From the NCBI GenBank assembly GCA_910586205.1, contig CAJUGD010000005.1, positions 1 through 64,000 on the forward strand: DNA of 64,000 nt, given 5' to 3'. This document shows, piece after piece, positions 17,367 through 27,296 of this stretch (position 1 is its first letter; each line of letters starts with the position of its first letter). The position numbers and the translations under genes were made by a program. The notes beneath the pieces were generated by a model. The model saw nothing but the letters and a program-made list of their open reading frames with translations, had not been told where the DNA came from and made no database searches. The DNA comes from an uncultured Lachnospiraceae bacterium (lineage in GTDB: Bacteria > Bacillota > Clostridia > Lachnospirales > Lachnospiraceae).

Positions 17367-17717
17367 ATGGCAAACGGCGAAAACCTGGTCAGCGGCAAAG
17401 AACTGGAAGCCTATTTCCATGAGTGTATGCCTCTGTTTATCGCACTGGGAGATGAGATGCGTCTGAAGATTATTGAAGTCCTAAGCCATGCTGCCCGCAG
17501 CGGCAACCCGGACGGCTTAAACGTCAATGAAATTACAAAGCAGGTCAGTTTATCCCGCCCTGCCATCTCCCATCACCTGAAAATTTTGAAAAATTCAGGT
17601 CTTGTTCATGTCCGGGAATCCGGCACTTCCAACTACTACCGGCTGACACTGCGTGATTCCACACAGCAGCTTATGAAACTGGGCTTTATGGTAGAACAGA
17701 TCTTGTCACCGGAGTAG
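17367..17717 (+). CDS. ArsR-fold winged helix-turn-helix regulator
   Basis: The 116-residue protein is a winged helix-turn-helix of the ArsR group: FIALGDEMRLKIIEVL, then the recognition helix VSLSRPAISHHLKILKNSGL and the wing HVRESGTSNYYRLT. The cysteine pairs used for metal sensing are absent, so the ligand is something else. A strong AAGGAGG lies five bases before the ATG. The perfect palindrome at its promoter suggests autorepression. The genes downstream (DUF2508, GH13, glgB) are on the same strand, so a role in carbohydrate storage is possible but not shown. Confidence 0.88.
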   Translation: MANGENLVSGKELEAYFHECMPLFIALGDEMRLKIIEVLSHAARSGNPDGLNVNEITKQVSLSRPAISHHLKILKNSGLVHVRESGTSNYYRLTLRDSTQQLMKLGFMVEQILSPE

Positions 17718-17810
17718 TGGTATTTTTTCACACCCCCTGCATAAGTTTCCATTTTCGGAAAATACTATAATCATAACAAACCAAAACCAATGGAAACAGG
17801 AGATGGAAAT

Positions 17811-18035
17811 ATGAAAGCAGGACGTTTTATCAGAAGGCGGCACACCATTCCGCCGGAAAATCAGGAACTGATGGAAGAAATCGACCGCACAAAAAATAAG
17901 ATCGAATCTGTCCGCAACCACTTTGAACAGGTGGTGGATCCAACGCTGATTGATTGCTATATATACGAATTAAAGGCAGCACAGCTTCGGTATCAGTTCC
18001 TGCTCAGACGCTTCAAATTGTTAGAGGAGCTCTGA
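17811..18035 (+). CDS. DUF2508 (YaaL-like) small protein
   Basis: A 74-residue, charged, helical protein without membrane segments. The pattern EIDRTKNKIESVRNHFEQV...LIDCYIYELKAAQLRYQFLLR matches the YaaL/DUF2508 family, small Firmicutes proteins of unknown function. I begin at the ATG at 17811, with GGAG eight bases upstream, not the earlier ATG at 17790. A TATAAT at 17766-17771 with a weak -35 may serve as its own promoter. The GH13 gene follows after 35 bases. Confidence 0.7.
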   Translation: MKAGRFIRRRHTIPPENQELMEEIDRTKNKIESVRNHFEQVVDPTLIDCYIYELKAAQLRYQFLLRRFKLLEEL

Positions 18036-18070
18036 TATTCGCAGTATAATCAGGAGGACGAGAAAAGGCA

Positions 18071-19435
18071 ATGAGCAACTATTGGTACGACAAGGCAGTA
18101 TTTTATCACATGTATCCGCTGGGAATGACCGGCGCACCCAAAGAAAATCCAAAACAGACAGCAGATATTACCCCAAGCCAGGAAACCTCTAAAGGCTTCT
18201 TGGAACTTGACTTGTGGGTTTCTCACATGAAGGACTTAGGCTGCAGTGCGCTTTATATCGGTCCTCTTTTTGAATCATCCTCCCACGGCTACGATACCCG
18301 CGATTATAAGCTGGTAGACAAGCGGCTGGGAACAAATGATGATTTTGTACATTTTGTAAAGTTATGCCATGATGCCGGCATCCGCGTGGTGGTGGATGGT
18401 GTATTCAATCACACAGGACGGGAGTTTTTTGCCTTTCAGGATATTCAGCAGAAAAAATGGGATTCCCCTTATAAGGATTGGTATCGAAATGTGAATTTTG
18501 ACTGGCACAGTCCTTTAGGCGATCCCTTTGGGTATGATGCCTGGCAGGGTCATTTTGAGCTGCCCTGCCTAAACCTGTACAATCCACAGGTTAAGAACTA
18601 TCTGTTTGATGTGATCCGCTTCTGGATCGATACCTTTGATATTGACGGCATTCGGCTGGATTGTGCCAATGTGCTGGATTTCCAGTTTATGAAAGAGCTC
18701 CGCGCCCAGACCGAAACGATGAAAGAAGATTTCTGGCTGATGGGTGAGGTCATACACGGAGACTACAGCCGCTGGGCCAATCAGGAAATGCTGCATTCCG
18801 TAACTAACTATGAGCTGCATAAAAGCCTGTACTCCGGACTTAACGACCATAATTTCTTTGAGATTGCCCATAATGTGCGGCGTCTGGAAGCCATTGGAAC
18901 AAAGCTTTACACCTTTGTGGATAACCACGACGAGAACCGGATTGCCAGCAAACTAAACAAAAAAGAGCATTTGCCGCTGGCATATCTGCTTCTTTTTACC
19001 CTTCCCGGGATTCCGTCTGTCTATTATGGCGGAGAGTGGGGTGTGGAAGGTATGAGAACAAAGACCAGCGATGTGGAGCTGCGTCCCTGCATCCCTATGG
19101 CTGACAGTCAAAAGCTTCACTGTGAACTGACAGATCTTGTGGCAAAATTAGGTCACATTCATACCACTTATGAGGAATTTGCCGGCGGACGTTATCAGGA
19201 GCTTCTTTTAACCAACCGGCAGTATGCCTTTGCCCGCCATGGTAAAGGTTCCGTGATCATTACCGCTGCCAACAGCGATGATAATCCCAGCAGTCTGTCC
19301 ATACCAGTTCCCATTTCTGCCAAGACTGCTGAAGATCTGATGGATGGAACCATCATTCCTGTAGAGGACGGCAGACTTTCTATTACATTACCAGGCAACC
19401 AGGGCGTTGTCTTAAAGATCAGGGAGGACAAATAA
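18071..19435 (+). CDS. GH13-family alpha-amylase/maltodextrinase-type glycoside hydrolase
   Basis: The 454-residue enzyme shows the four GH13 regions: DGVFNHTG (near 108), GIRLDCANVL with the nucleophile Asp (near 196), GEVI with the acid/base Glu (near 226) and FVDNHDENR (near 283). There is no signal peptide, so it acts in the cytosol, probably on maltodextrins or glycogen-derived glucans. An AGGAGG lies 12 bases upstream of the ATG. Its stop is two bases before glgB, so the pair is one operon and probably trims and branches the same glucan. The exact specificity cannot be read from the sequence. Confidence 0.9.
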   Translation: MSNYWYDKAVFYHMYPLGMTGAPKENPKQTADITPSQETSKGFLELDLWVSHMKDLGCSALYIGPLFESSSHGYDTRDYKLVDKRLGTNDDFVHFVKLCHDAGIRVVVDGVFNHTGREFFAFQDIQQKKWDSPYKDWYRNVNFDWHSPLGDPFGYDAWQGHFELPCLNLYNPQVKNYLFDVIRFWIDTFDIDGIRLDCANVLDFQFMKELRAQTETMKEDFWLMGEVIHGDYSRWANQEMLHSVTNYELHKSLYSGLNDHNFFEIAHNVRRLEAIGTKLYTFVDNHDENRIASKLNKKEHLPLAYLLLFTLPGIPSVYYGGEWGVEGMRTKTSDVELRPCIPMADSQKLHCELTDLVAKLGHIHTTYEEFAGGRYQELLLTNRQYAFARHGKGSVIITAANSDDNPSSLSIPVPISAKTAEDLMDGTIIPVEDGRLSITLPGNQGVVLKIREDK

Positions 19436-19437
19436 TT

Positions 19438-21357
19438 ATGGCTGGCAAGGATACTAAAAAAACCGTCGGCACCGGCATTATCAGCGAGATGGATCGTTAT
19501 CTTTTCGGTGAAGGCACTCATTATGAGATTTACAATAAGCTGGGGGCCCATCCTGTCACTTACAGAAAGAAAAAGGGAATGTATTTTGCCGTCTGGGCTC
19601 CTCATGCTTCGTCTGTCAGTGTAATCGGCAATTTTAACCACTGGGACCCGGAAGCAAATCCCATGAAAATGCTGGATACCTCTGGTATTTATGAATGCTT
19701 TGTTCCCGACTTAGGTCCCGGTGAACTTTACAAATATGCTGTTACCACTCAGGCAGGCAAAGTGCTTTTCAAAGCTGACCCTTATGCATTTCAGGCAGAA
19801 TTTCGTCCCGGAACTGCTTCTATTACCTGTGATATCTCTGACTTTAAATGGACGGACGATACCTGGATGAAAAAACGGGAGACAAGAATCCCGGAGGAAG
19901 CCCCCATGAGTATCTATGAGGTACATATCGGCTCCTGGAAAAAGAAAAACCGGCCGGAAAAGGAAGGCTACTACACTTATAAAGAAGCTGCCCATGAACT
20001 TGCAGACTACGTAAAAGATATGGGCTATACCCATGTAGAGCTTATGGGAATCGCCGAGCATCCTTTTGACGGCTCCTGGGGCTATCAGGTTACAGGTTAC
20101 TATGCCCCCACCTCCCGCTACGGCACTCCCCAGGAGTTTATGTACTTTGTAAACTACCTGCATAAAAAGGGAATCGGGATAATCTTAGACTGGGTTCCTG
20201 CCCATTTCCCGCGGGATGCCCATGGCCTTGCTGACTTTGACGGTCAGGCTCTTTATGAGTATGCAGACTCCCGCAAAGGCGAGCATCCGGACTGGGGCAC
20301 TAAAGTCTTTGACTATGAAAAGCATGAGGTTTCCAACTTCCTTATTGCCAATGCCCTTTACTGGATCCGGGAATACCATGTGGACGGCCTGCGGGTAGAT
20401 GCGGTTGCCTCCATGCTGTATCTTGATTACGGACGTAAAGACGGCCAATGGCTTGCCAACAAATACGGCGGCAACCAGAACTTAGAAGCCATTGAATTTT
20501 TCCGCCATTTAAACAACACAGTCAAAGCAAGAGGCCAGGGCGCCATGATTATTGCGGAGGAATCTACCGCATGGCCTTCTGTCACAGGTTCACCGGAAGA
20601 CGGCGGATTAGGCTTTACCTTTAAGTGGAACATGGGCTGGATGCACGACTTTTTGGAGTACATGAAGCTTGACCCATATTTCCGCAAATTCAACCATAAT
20701 AAGATGACTTTCGGCCTTACGTATTTTACCAGCGAGAATTTTATCCTTGTTCTGTCCCATGACGAGGTGGTACACTTAAAATGCTCTATGATCAACAAAA
20801 TGCCAGGTTACTTTGTGGACAAATTTGCCAACTTAAAGGTAGGCTATACCTTCATGTTCGGCCACCCGGGCAAAAAGCTGCTGTTTATGGGGCAGGATTT
20901 CGGCCAGCTTCATGAGTGGGATGAAAAGGTCAGCCTGGACTGGTATCTGACAGAGGAGGAGGAACACAAGAGCCTTCAGGCATATGTACGAGACCTGCTG
21001 CACATTTACCAGAAATATCCCTGCATGTATGAATGTGACGAAAGCTGGGATGGCTTTCAATGGATCAATGCCAATGACGGAGACCGCAGTATTTTCACCT
21101 TTATGCGCCATGCCAAGGATCAAAAGAAAAGCCTGCTGTTTGTCTGCAACTTTACTCCGGTAGAGCGCCCTGATTACCAGCTAGGCGTTCCCAAAAAGGG
21201 CAATTACACTCTGATTCTGGATAATAAGCATGGAATGTATCAGCCTTCAGAAAAGCCTGTCGTACTGCGGGCTATCAAGGAAGAATGCGACGGCCAGCCT
21301 TACATGATTAAGCTTCCCCTGTCTGCCTATGGCACCGCTATCCTGCGTTTTACCTGA
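19438..21357 (+). CDS. glgB: 1,4-alpha-glucan branching enzyme
   Basis: GlgB cuts and re-attaches alpha-1,4 chains as alpha-1,6 branches during glycogen synthesis. The 639-residue protein has an N-terminal CBM48-type beta domain (VWAPHASSVSVIGNFNHWD), then the GH13 barrel with DWVPAHFPRDAHGLADFDG, GLRVDAVASMLYLDY (nucleophile Asp), IIAEESTAW (acid/base) and LSHDEVVH, and a C-terminal all-beta domain. This is normal length and order. It is translationally adjacent to the GH13 gene. No other glycogen gene (glgC, glgA, glgP) is nearby, so those must lie elsewhere. Cytosolic. Confidence 0.96.
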   Translation: MAGKDTKKTVGTGIISEMDRYLFGEGTHYEIYNKLGAHPVTYRKKKGMYFAVWAPHASSVSVIGNFNHWDPEANPMKMLDTSGIYECFVPDLGPGELYKYAVTTQAGKVLFKADPYAFQAEFRPGTASITCDISDFKWTDDTWMKKRETRIPEEAPMSIYEVHIGSWKKKNRPEKEGYYTYKEAAHELADYVKDMGYTHVELMGIAEHPFDGSWGYQVTGYYAPTSRYGTPQEFMYFVNYLHKKGIGIILDWVPAHFPRDAHGLADFDGQALYEYADSRKGEHPDWGTKVFDYEKHEVSNFLIANALYWIREYHVDGLRVDAVASMLYLDYGRKDGQWLANKYGGNQNLEAIEFFRHLNNTVKARGQGAMIIAEESTAWPSVTGSPEDGGLGFTFKWNMGWMHDFLEYMKLDPYFRKFNHNKMTFGLTYFTSENFILVLSHDEVVHLKCSMINKMPGYFVDKFANLKVGYTFMFGHPGKKLLFMGQDFGQLHEWDEKVSLDWYLTEEEEHKSLQAYVRDLLHIYQKYPCMYECDESWDGFQWINANDGDRSIFTFMRHAKDQKKSLLFVCNFTPVERPDYQLGVPKKGNYTLILDNKHGMYQPSEKPVVLRAIKEECDGQPYMIKLPLSAYGTAILRFT

Positions 21358-21453
21358 TTTATGAGCGAGCTTAACGTCTGTTTTCGTCCAGTTCTCCCCG
21401 CCCTGTGAACTATAACGAATCATTAATTTTGTTAAAAATTTATCAAAAAAGGA

Positions 21454-21482
21454 GTGACATTCCGCTGGGTTTGTAGTACAAT
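21454..21482 (+). promoter_or_regulatory. promoter of the APH-like kinase gene
   Basis: GTGACA at 21454-21459 and TACAAT at 21477-21482 are separated by 17 bases. The site lies about 58 bases before the start codon. It indicates that this gene is transcribed apart from glgB. Confidence 0.5.
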
Positions 21483-21539
21483 AAAAATTGATCGGCCATC
21501 GGTTATAAATAAGGAACAAAAAAGGAAGGAGAGTTACGT

Positions 21540-22292
21540 ATGGCAAGAGAGTTAATTTCCAAAAATGCGACCAAAAGCGTTTATCGGGACGGTGACAAGG
21601 CAATCAAATCCTTCTGCGTAGGATTTCCCAAAGCAGAAGTATTAAACGAAGCAGTAGTCAGCGCCCGTATCGAGGAAATCGGGGGCATCAACATCCCCGC
21701 CACCCAGGCAGTTTCCGTCGATGAGGACGGCTGCTGGTCCATTACCAAAGACTTTATTGACGGCAAAACCCTCAAACAGCTTATGGACGAGAATCCCGAC
21801 AAGCTGGATGAGTACATGGAGCAGATGGTTGACTTGCAGTTAACAATTCATTCCAAAACCTGCCCCTTACTGAACAAGCTGAAAGACAAAATGATCCGGC
21901 AGATTTCTGATGCGGAAGGATTAAACTCTGTCAACCGTTATGATCTCCTGACCAGGTTAGATGGTATGCCCAAGCATGTAAAGCTGTGCCATGGAGACTT
22001 CCAGCCTAACAACATTATTGTCAAAGACGACGGAACCATGTATGTCCTTGACTGGGTACATGCCACTCAAGGAAATGCCAGCGCCGACGCCGCCCGTACC
22101 TACCTGCTTTTATGTCTGGAAGATCAGAATAGAGCAGATAAATACATGGACCTGTTCTGCGAGAAGACAGACACTGACAGGCGTTATGTACAGCAATGGC
22201 TTCCCTTAGTAGCCGCCGCCCAGCTTACCAAGCACCGCGCAGAGGAAGCAGAGCTTCTTCACAAGTGGGTGGACATTTGCGATTATCAATAG
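21540..22292 (+). CDS. APH-family phosphotransferase
   Basis: The 250-residue protein has the aminoglycoside-phosphotransferase kinase fold: GDKAIKSF for the nucleotide-binding lysine, then the catalytic loop LCHGDFQPNNIIVKDDG (Asp near 151) and VLDWVHATQGNASADAA, which carries the metal-binding DxD-type aspartate. Such enzymes act on small molecules, sugars or antibiotics. Since no resistance context is present, a metabolic substrate is more likely. It has its own promoter and a GGAAGGAG site, and is followed by a strong terminator. The substrate is unknown. Confidence 0.85.
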   Translation: MARELISKNATKSVYRDGDKAIKSFCVGFPKAEVLNEAVVSARIEEIGGINIPATQAVSVDEDGCWSITKDFIDGKTLKQLMDENPDKLDEYMEQMVDLQLTIHSKTCPLLNKLKDKMIRQISDAEGLNSVNRYDLLTRLDGMPKHVKLCHGDFQPNNIIVKDDGTMYVLDWVHATQGNASADAARTYLLLCLEDQNRADKYMDLFCEKTDTDRRYVQQWLPLVAAAQLTKHRAEEAELLHKWVDICDYQ

Positions 22293-22309
22293 GCCGATTT
22301 TTTTATCAG

Positions 22310-22343
22310 AAAAGACCTTGCCGATTGCGGCTGGGTCTTTTTT
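22310..22343 (+). terminator. rho-independent terminator after the APH-like gene
   Basis: AAAAGACC (22310-22317) pairs with GGTCTTTT (22334-22341), and the T run continues to 22343. It lies 18 bases after the stop codon and isolates the kinase gene from the following two-component genes. Confidence 0.75.
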
Positions 22344-22507
22344 GGTGTATACTGTTCCTAGAGAGTGTCTGCTGCTTATATTTCGGCAATGTCATACTGC
22401 TTGCAGGCACCAGTGCCTTGACCGGATTATATCAGGCGAAACTGCACAGAATAAGTTTTCACCTCAAGGCACATATACCAAGAATAGTATAAAAAGGAGT
22501 GAGGAAT

Positions 22508-23203
22508 ATGCAGACCATCTTAGTATGTGACGACGATCAGCAGATCGTGGATGCCATTGATATATACCTGACAGGAGAGGGATTTCAGGTAGTAAAAGCC
22601 TATGACGGATATGAGGCCCTTGAGCTCATAGAAAAACAGTCTGTAGATCTGATGATTGTGGATGTGATGATGCCTGGCTTAGACGGTATCCGAACCACCT
22701 TAAAGGTACGAGAGACCAGCAGCATCCCCATTATTATCCTCTCTGCAAAATCCGAGGATACAGACAAGATTCTGGGCCTGAATATAGGGGCAGACGACTA
22801 TCTCTCCAAGCCATTCAGTCCTTTGGAGCTGGTAGCGCGGGTAAAATCCCAGCTCCGCCGCTATACTCAGCTAGGCAATATGAGCCAACACAACAGCGAA
22901 CATCTTTTTAAATGCGGAGGACTTGCCATTAATGACGAGACCAAGGAAGTATGGGTGGATGATGATCTGATCAAGCTCACTCCCATTGAATACAATATCC
23001 TTCTTCTTCTGGTCAAAAATGCCGGAAAAGTATTTTCTATTGATGAAATTTATGAGCAGATCTGGAACGAAGAAGCCATCGGCGCAGACAACACAGTAGC
23101 TGTCCACATTCGCCATATTCGGGAAAAGATTGAGATCAATCCCAGAGAGCCCCGATATTTAAAGGTAGTATGGGGAGTAGGCTACAAGATTGAAAAGCAG
23201 TAG
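22508..23203 (+). CDS. OmpR-family response regulator
   Basis: Residues 1-115 are a receiver domain with acidic pocket CDDDQ, the phospho-Asp in LMIVDVMMPG, and the conserved Lys in YLSKPFSPLELVARV. Residues 130-231 form an OmpR/PhoB winged helix with LTPIEYNILLLLVKNAGKVFS and TVAVHIRHIREKI. I start at the ATG at 22508, eight bases after AAGGAG, not the GTG three codons earlier. The histidine kinase gene begins eight bases after the stop, making this a standard two-component pair. Target genes are unknown. Confidence 0.93.
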   Translation: MQTILVCDDDQQIVDAIDIYLTGEGFQVVKAYDGYEALELIEKQSVDLMIVDVMMPGLDGIRTTLKVRETSSIPIIILSAKSEDTDKILGLNIGADDYLSKPFSPLELVARVKSQLRRYTQLGNMSQHNSEHLFKCGGLAINDETKEVWVDDDLIKLTPIEYNILLLLVKNAGKVFSIDEIYEQIWNEEAIGADNTVAVHIRHIREKIEINPREPRYLKVVWGVGYKIEKQ

Positions 23204-23211
23204 GGCAGACT

Positions 23212-25509
23212 ATGAAACGAGCGGACTATTCTCTACTAATCAAGAAAAATGCGGCTGTCCTTCTGCACCTGATCTTTCTGATCATTGCTATCAGCGGAAT
23301 CAGCCTTATGTATTTTAACACAGAGCCCGGCCTTGGGCTCTCCCGGCTGCGGGATAGAAAATACGAGGACTCCCCTGAATTTATGGCACAGTTTCAGCAG
23401 GACTTAAACGCATTGTTCCAATATGTATCTTACCGGGATGTTTTTGAACATGAAGGCACTCTGGATCTGTCCAGCCAAATGTTTTCCGTAACCAGAGGCG
23501 ACGGGCCAGAAGTGATCTATACGCTGGAAGAAGTGCTCCGTTATGCCCGGAGCCAAGGATTTTACCTAAACAGCGAATTTGATGTGGTCAACGACTTATT
23601 GGTCTATGACAATGCAGCCACAGCCAAGGACTACCGGATCAACTGGCGGGCCTACATTACAGAACAGCAGATAACAGAGCCAGGAGATGCCTATACCTCT
23701 CTTTTAGAATTATCCAGAGAGGTGCTGAACTGTCTCGGCGCATACTACAAGGTTCACTATCGGATGGTTGACAACCCTTCCAACCTATATTTTCGGATTT
23801 TATATGAAAATGAATCTGACGACCAGCTTATCTATACTAACACTACAGAGGAGACTCTAAAAAATGTTATACAGTCAGGGCGGTACTGTTATCTGGACAG
23901 TGATTCTGCCTTTGCAAAAACCAACCTGCCTGAAATCCCGTCCGGCATAATCACTGCCATGGAAGCAAATAATATCAACGACGCAGAACATTATTATATT
24001 ATTGCTGCCGTTGACATTAGTTACCCTGCTGACGATGTGTATGCCAAAAATTCCATTGGCTATCTTCAGCTTCGGGAACGTTTTTTAGAAGGAATCCTGG
24101 GACTGGCCTTAGGCGCCATGGGCTGTCTGATAACCTTGTATTACCTGATTGTTGTATCCGGCTATGCAAGCAGCAGAAGCGCCAAGCCGGCTCTCCACGG
24201 TTTTGATACGATCTATACAGAATGTTATCTTGTGCTGGCCGGAATCTTTACCATGTTTGTCATGTTTTTAGGAGAAAAGATCGGCTACCGGATTCTGAAT
24301 CTGCTGGTCTCTAAGTCTGCCATAGAATATTCCAGGCGGATGCTCATGGCTGTCATTATATATGGCTGTTCTATGATTGCTGCCTTCAGCCTGCTGCGCA
24401 GACACAAATGCCGTCAGCTATGGGCCAACAGCCTTGTAGTCCATATTTACAAGACCATTGACCAATATTTTGTTCACCGCTCCTTTAGCTACCGTCTGTT
24501 CTGCTTTTTCCTTGCCTTTGTGTCAGCTCAAGTTATAGGATCTTGGATTATTCTTCTGGGAATCCTTAACTGGGCCCAGCCTGCTGCCAGGCTGGCTGTC
24601 CTGATTCTGACAGCAGTCCTTTTGGTAATTGATTACCAAACCTTTCACAAAATGTTCCTGACAGCGCTTCAGGAAGATAAGGTGGCTGACGCCATTGCCC
24701 GGATCGCTGACGGAGATACTTCCTATCAGATGGATCTCCACGATCTTTCGGGAAAAGAGCTGCAGATCGCTCATAAGATCAACCAGATCGGCACCGGACT
24801 GGAGCATGCCTTACAGGAACAGGTAAAAAGTGAACGGCTGAAAGCAGATCTGATCACGAATGTGTCCCACGACTTAAAGACCCCTTTAACATCCATCATC
24901 AATTATGTGGATCTGATCAAAAGGGAACACATACAAAATCCAAAGCTTCAGGAATACCTCAGCGTTTTAGACCAAAAATCCCAGCGTCTCAAAACCCTGA
25001 CAGAAGATCTTTTAGAGGCATCCAAGGCCAGTTCCGGCACCTTAAAGCTTGAGATGGCCCGCCTGGATCTGGTGGAAATGATCTGGCAGACCAACGGAGA
25101 ATTTGAGGAGAAATTCGCTGAGAGAAGCCTGGAGCTTGTATCCTGCCTTCCAGAGCAAAGCATCATGATTGAAGCAGATGGGAGACATTTGTGGCGTGTC
25201 CTGGAAAATCTATATAACAATGCGTTTAAATACGCCATGGAGCGAAGCCGGGTATTCACGGAAGTTACCTCTGAAAACGGCTATGCCTATTTTACCATTA
25301 AAAATGTTTCTGAACACCCATTAAATATCAGCTCCGAAGACTTAACCGAACGTTTTGTCCGCGGAGACGTATCCCGAACCACAGAAGGAAGCGGATTAGG
25401 GCTGTCCATTGCCCAAAGTCTGACCAAGCTTCAGGGCGGTACTTTTGAGATCCTGGTAGACGGCGATCTCTATAAGGCGCGGATTGGCTTTGCTTCTATA
25501 GAAAAGTAG
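23212..25509 (+). CDS. sensor histidine kinase with a large sensory membrane region
   Basis: The 765-residue kinase has a first membrane helix near 14-36, then about 250 extracytoplasmic residues. Further helices span roughly 293-490. The HisKA domain has its phospho-His in NVSHDLKTPLTSI near residue 552, and the HATPase domain has NLYNNAFKYA and the glycine box GSGLGLSIAQSL near 726. It should phosphorylate the response regulator encoded eight bases upstream. The large outer domain suggests an extracellular ligand, which I cannot identify. A terminator follows at once. Confidence 0.92.
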   Translation: MKRADYSLLIKKNAAVLLHLIFLIIAISGISLMYFNTEPGLGLSRLRDRKYEDSPEFMAQFQQDLNALFQYVSYRDVFEHEGTLDLSSQMFSVTRGDGPEVIYTLEEVLRYARSQGFYLNSEFDVVNDLLVYDNAATAKDYRINWRAYITEQQITEPGDAYTSLLELSREVLNCLGAYYKVHYRMVDNPSNLYFRILYENESDDQLIYTNTTEETLKNVIQSGRYCYLDSDSAFAKTNLPEIPSGIITAMEANNINDAEHYYIIAAVDISYPADDVYAKNSIGYLQLRERFLEGILGLALGAMGCLITLYYLIVVSGYASSRSAKPALHGFDTIYTECYLVLAGIFTMFVMFLGEKIGYRILNLLVSKSAIEYSRRMLMAVIIYGCSMIAAFSLLRRHKCRQLWANSLVVHIYKTIDQYFVHRSFSYRLFCFFLAFVSAQVIGSWIILLGILNWAQPAARLAVLILTAVLLVIDYQTFHKMFLTALQEDKVADAIARIADGDTSYQMDLHDLSGKELQIAHKINQIGTGLEHALQEQVKSERLKADLITNVSHDLKTPLTSIINYVDLIKREHIQNPKLQEYLSVLDQKSQRLKTLTEDLLEASKASSGTLKLEMARLDLVEMIWQTNGEFEEKFAERSLELVSCLPEQSIMIEADGRHLWRVLENLYNNAFKYAMERSRVFTEVTSENGYAYFTIKNVSEHPLNISSEDLTERFVRGDVSRTTEGSGLGLSIAQSLTKLQGGTFEILVDGDLYKARIGFASIEK

Positions 25510-25518
25510 ATATGGCAA

Positions 25519-25560
25519 CAGGCGGAAGGACTCTTTAGCCCTTCCGCCTGTTTGTTGTCA
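25519..25560. terminator. bidirectional terminator between the histidine kinase and NlpC/P60 genes
   Basis: CAGGCGGAAGG (25519-25529) pairs perfectly with CCTTCCGCCTG (25540-25550), followed by TTTGTTGTC. It lies in the 83-base gap between two convergent genes and could serve both. Confidence 0.75.
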
Positions 25561-25592
25561 AACCTATCGTTATGAGTCAAAATTCGGATTCT

Positions 25593-27203
25593 CTATCCAA
25601 AAATCCTCCACCCGCAAATAAAGTTCCTCTGCCACCAGGAGCTGAGAGATCTGTGTACTACCCGGCCATTACCGGAAGACGCATCCACTACCGTACCGCC
25701 CTCTGCCACAATTCCCACATGCCCGCTGACCACAATAATATCCCCGGCCCGAAGATTAGAATAATTGGTAATCTTGGTATATCTGCCCACGCTGCGCCAT
25801 CCGGAGGAAGTTATATAGCTCTGCCGGACCCCCACCTGATTCAGACACCAATATACGAATCCCGAACAGTCAAAGGAACTAGGTCCTTTTGCCCCCCACA
25901 CATAGGGAGATCCCAGCTTTGACTTGGCTGTGGCAATCAACGCGCTGGCACTGCCGCTTGCGCTTCCTGTACTTGGTACGCTGCTTCCGCCTGAAGAAGA
26001 ATTGCCTCCTCCTCCGGATGTCTGTGTACGTCCGCCTCCAGAAGATGAATTGCCTCCCCCTGTCGTCTGCCTGGGTGCATTGGCAGGCGCCTTTTTAGCA
26101 TTGCCGCTGGTCAGCATGGTCATGGTCTGAGCCCCCACAGTGCCATCCACCGTCAAATTGTTGGTACGCTGGAACAGCTTGACTGCATTAGCCGTCACAT
26201 CCCCGTAATAACCTGTCACATTGGCCGCATTTATATATCCCAGCTTACTGAGCATATTCTGGACCTTGGAAATAGTATCGCCGCTGTCTCCAATCCGAAG
26301 GCCGTTGGGCACTGCTGTTTCGCTGTTTAAGGCAATTCTGGTGGACGGCCCTAAGTATCCGTCTACTACCTGGTCATTTCTGGACTGGAACTGTTTTACT
26401 GCCATCACAGTATCATTGCCATAATTTCCATCCGGCTCTGATGTCATGTAGCCTAACCACTTCAGACGCTTCTGAGCCGCCAGCACCACATCGCTGGTCT
26501 CGCCAAAGGAAAGCATATTAGGCTTGACCTCGTCGCTGTAAAGCAGGTTCATAGTCTTTCTTCCCACCTTGCCGTCCTGATCCAGCTCATTGACTTCCTG
26601 AAGCTTCTTCACAGCATTCTCGGTACTGTCCCCGAAATGGCCTGTTACCATGTCATCTGTGGCCAGATAACCCAGCTCATAAAGGCGCATCTGGATTCTT
26701 AAGATATCATCTCCATCGTCATCCTTCTGGGCCGCATAATATTTGGCATCCGGAGATAGGATCGCCTTTAAGGTATCCGGTCCCACCACTCCGTCCTGAG
26801 CCAGCTTATTCTGTCTCTGGTATATTTTCACAGCATTGACCGTTACCTCCCCATACAGATCCGTAGGCTCGTCCGTATCCATAAATCCCAGACGCATCAG
26901 CTTTTCCTGAAGCTGAATCACCACAGGATGCTGCATTCCTATCCGCAGATAATCAGGAATCGGCTCCGAGTATTCTGCCTCCACCCCGTCCACTGACGGC
27001 AGAATCGGCCCATCCGGGGTCAGGGCCATCACCGTCTCATCTGCCTGTGTGGGGCTTAATGTCTCCTCTGCCAGAACCAGCTCTGATATGGTAGTCTCCG
27101 TCTCCTCTATCTGCTCCTTTTTACATCCTGCGAGAGAGAGCACCATGCCTGCCCCTAAAACTGCTATACAAAATCTTTTCCAATTCATTGAAACATTTGT
27201 CAA
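25593..27203 (-). CDS. lipoprotein with four peptidoglycan-binding repeats and an NlpC/P60 hydrolase domain
   Basis: The protein (536 residues) starts with a lipoprotein signal ending LSLAGC (Cys near 27). Four PG_binding_1 repeats of about 65 residues follow, between roughly 85 and 355, each ending in a pattern such as DGVVGPDTLKAIL. A Gly/Ser-rich linker then leads to an NlpC/P60 domain (residues 425-536) with catalytic Cys in FDCSGFVYWC, His in SGHVGIV and a third polar residue downstream. Such enzymes cut peptide bonds in peptidoglycan and help remodel the wall. The start is TTG at 27203, with AAGGTG five bases upstream. Membrane-anchored outside the cell. Confidence 0.92.
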   Translation of the reverse strand: MTNVSMNWKRFCIAVLGAGMVLSLAGCKKEQIEETETTISELVLAEETLSPTQADETVMALTPDGPILPSVDGVEAEYSEPIPDYLRIGMQHPVVIQLQEKLMRLGFMDTDEPTDLYGEVTVNAVKIYQRQNKLAQDGVVGPDTLKAILSPDAKYYAAQKDDDGDDILRIQMRLYELGYLATDDMVTGHFGDSTENAVKKLQEVNELDQDGKVGRKTMNLLYSDEVKPNMLSFGETSDVVLAAQKRLKWLGYMTSEPDGNYGNDTVMAVKQFQSRNDQVVDGYLGPSTRIALNSETAVPNGLRIGDSGDTISKVQNMLSKLGYINAANVTGYYGDVTANAVKLFQRTNNLTVDGTVGAQTMTMLTSGNAKKAPANAPRQTTGGGNSSSGGGRTQTSGGGGNSSSGGSSVPSTGSASGSASALIATAKSKLGSPYVWGAKGPSSFDCSGFVYWCLNQVGVRQSYITSSGWRSVGRYTKITNYSNLRAGDIIVVSGHVGIVAEGGTVVDASSGNGRVVHRSLSSWWQRNFICGWRIFG

Positions 27204-27263
27204 AATGTCACCTTCTCTTTCCCTTTTCGTCGAATAAAGTCTATTCTATCACACATTACAAAT

Positions 27264-27296
27264 AGATTACAACTTAAAAATCACAACTTGTAATCT
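27264..27296. promoter_or_regulatory. inverted repeat in the divergent NlpC/P60-MerR promoter region
   Basis: AGATTACAA (27264-27272) and TTGTAATCT (27288-27296) are perfect 9-base arms around a 15-base centre. The 253-base region is very AT-rich and lies between two divergent genes. The repeat could be a binding site for the MerR-type protein encoded alongside, which is inference only. Confidence 0.35.
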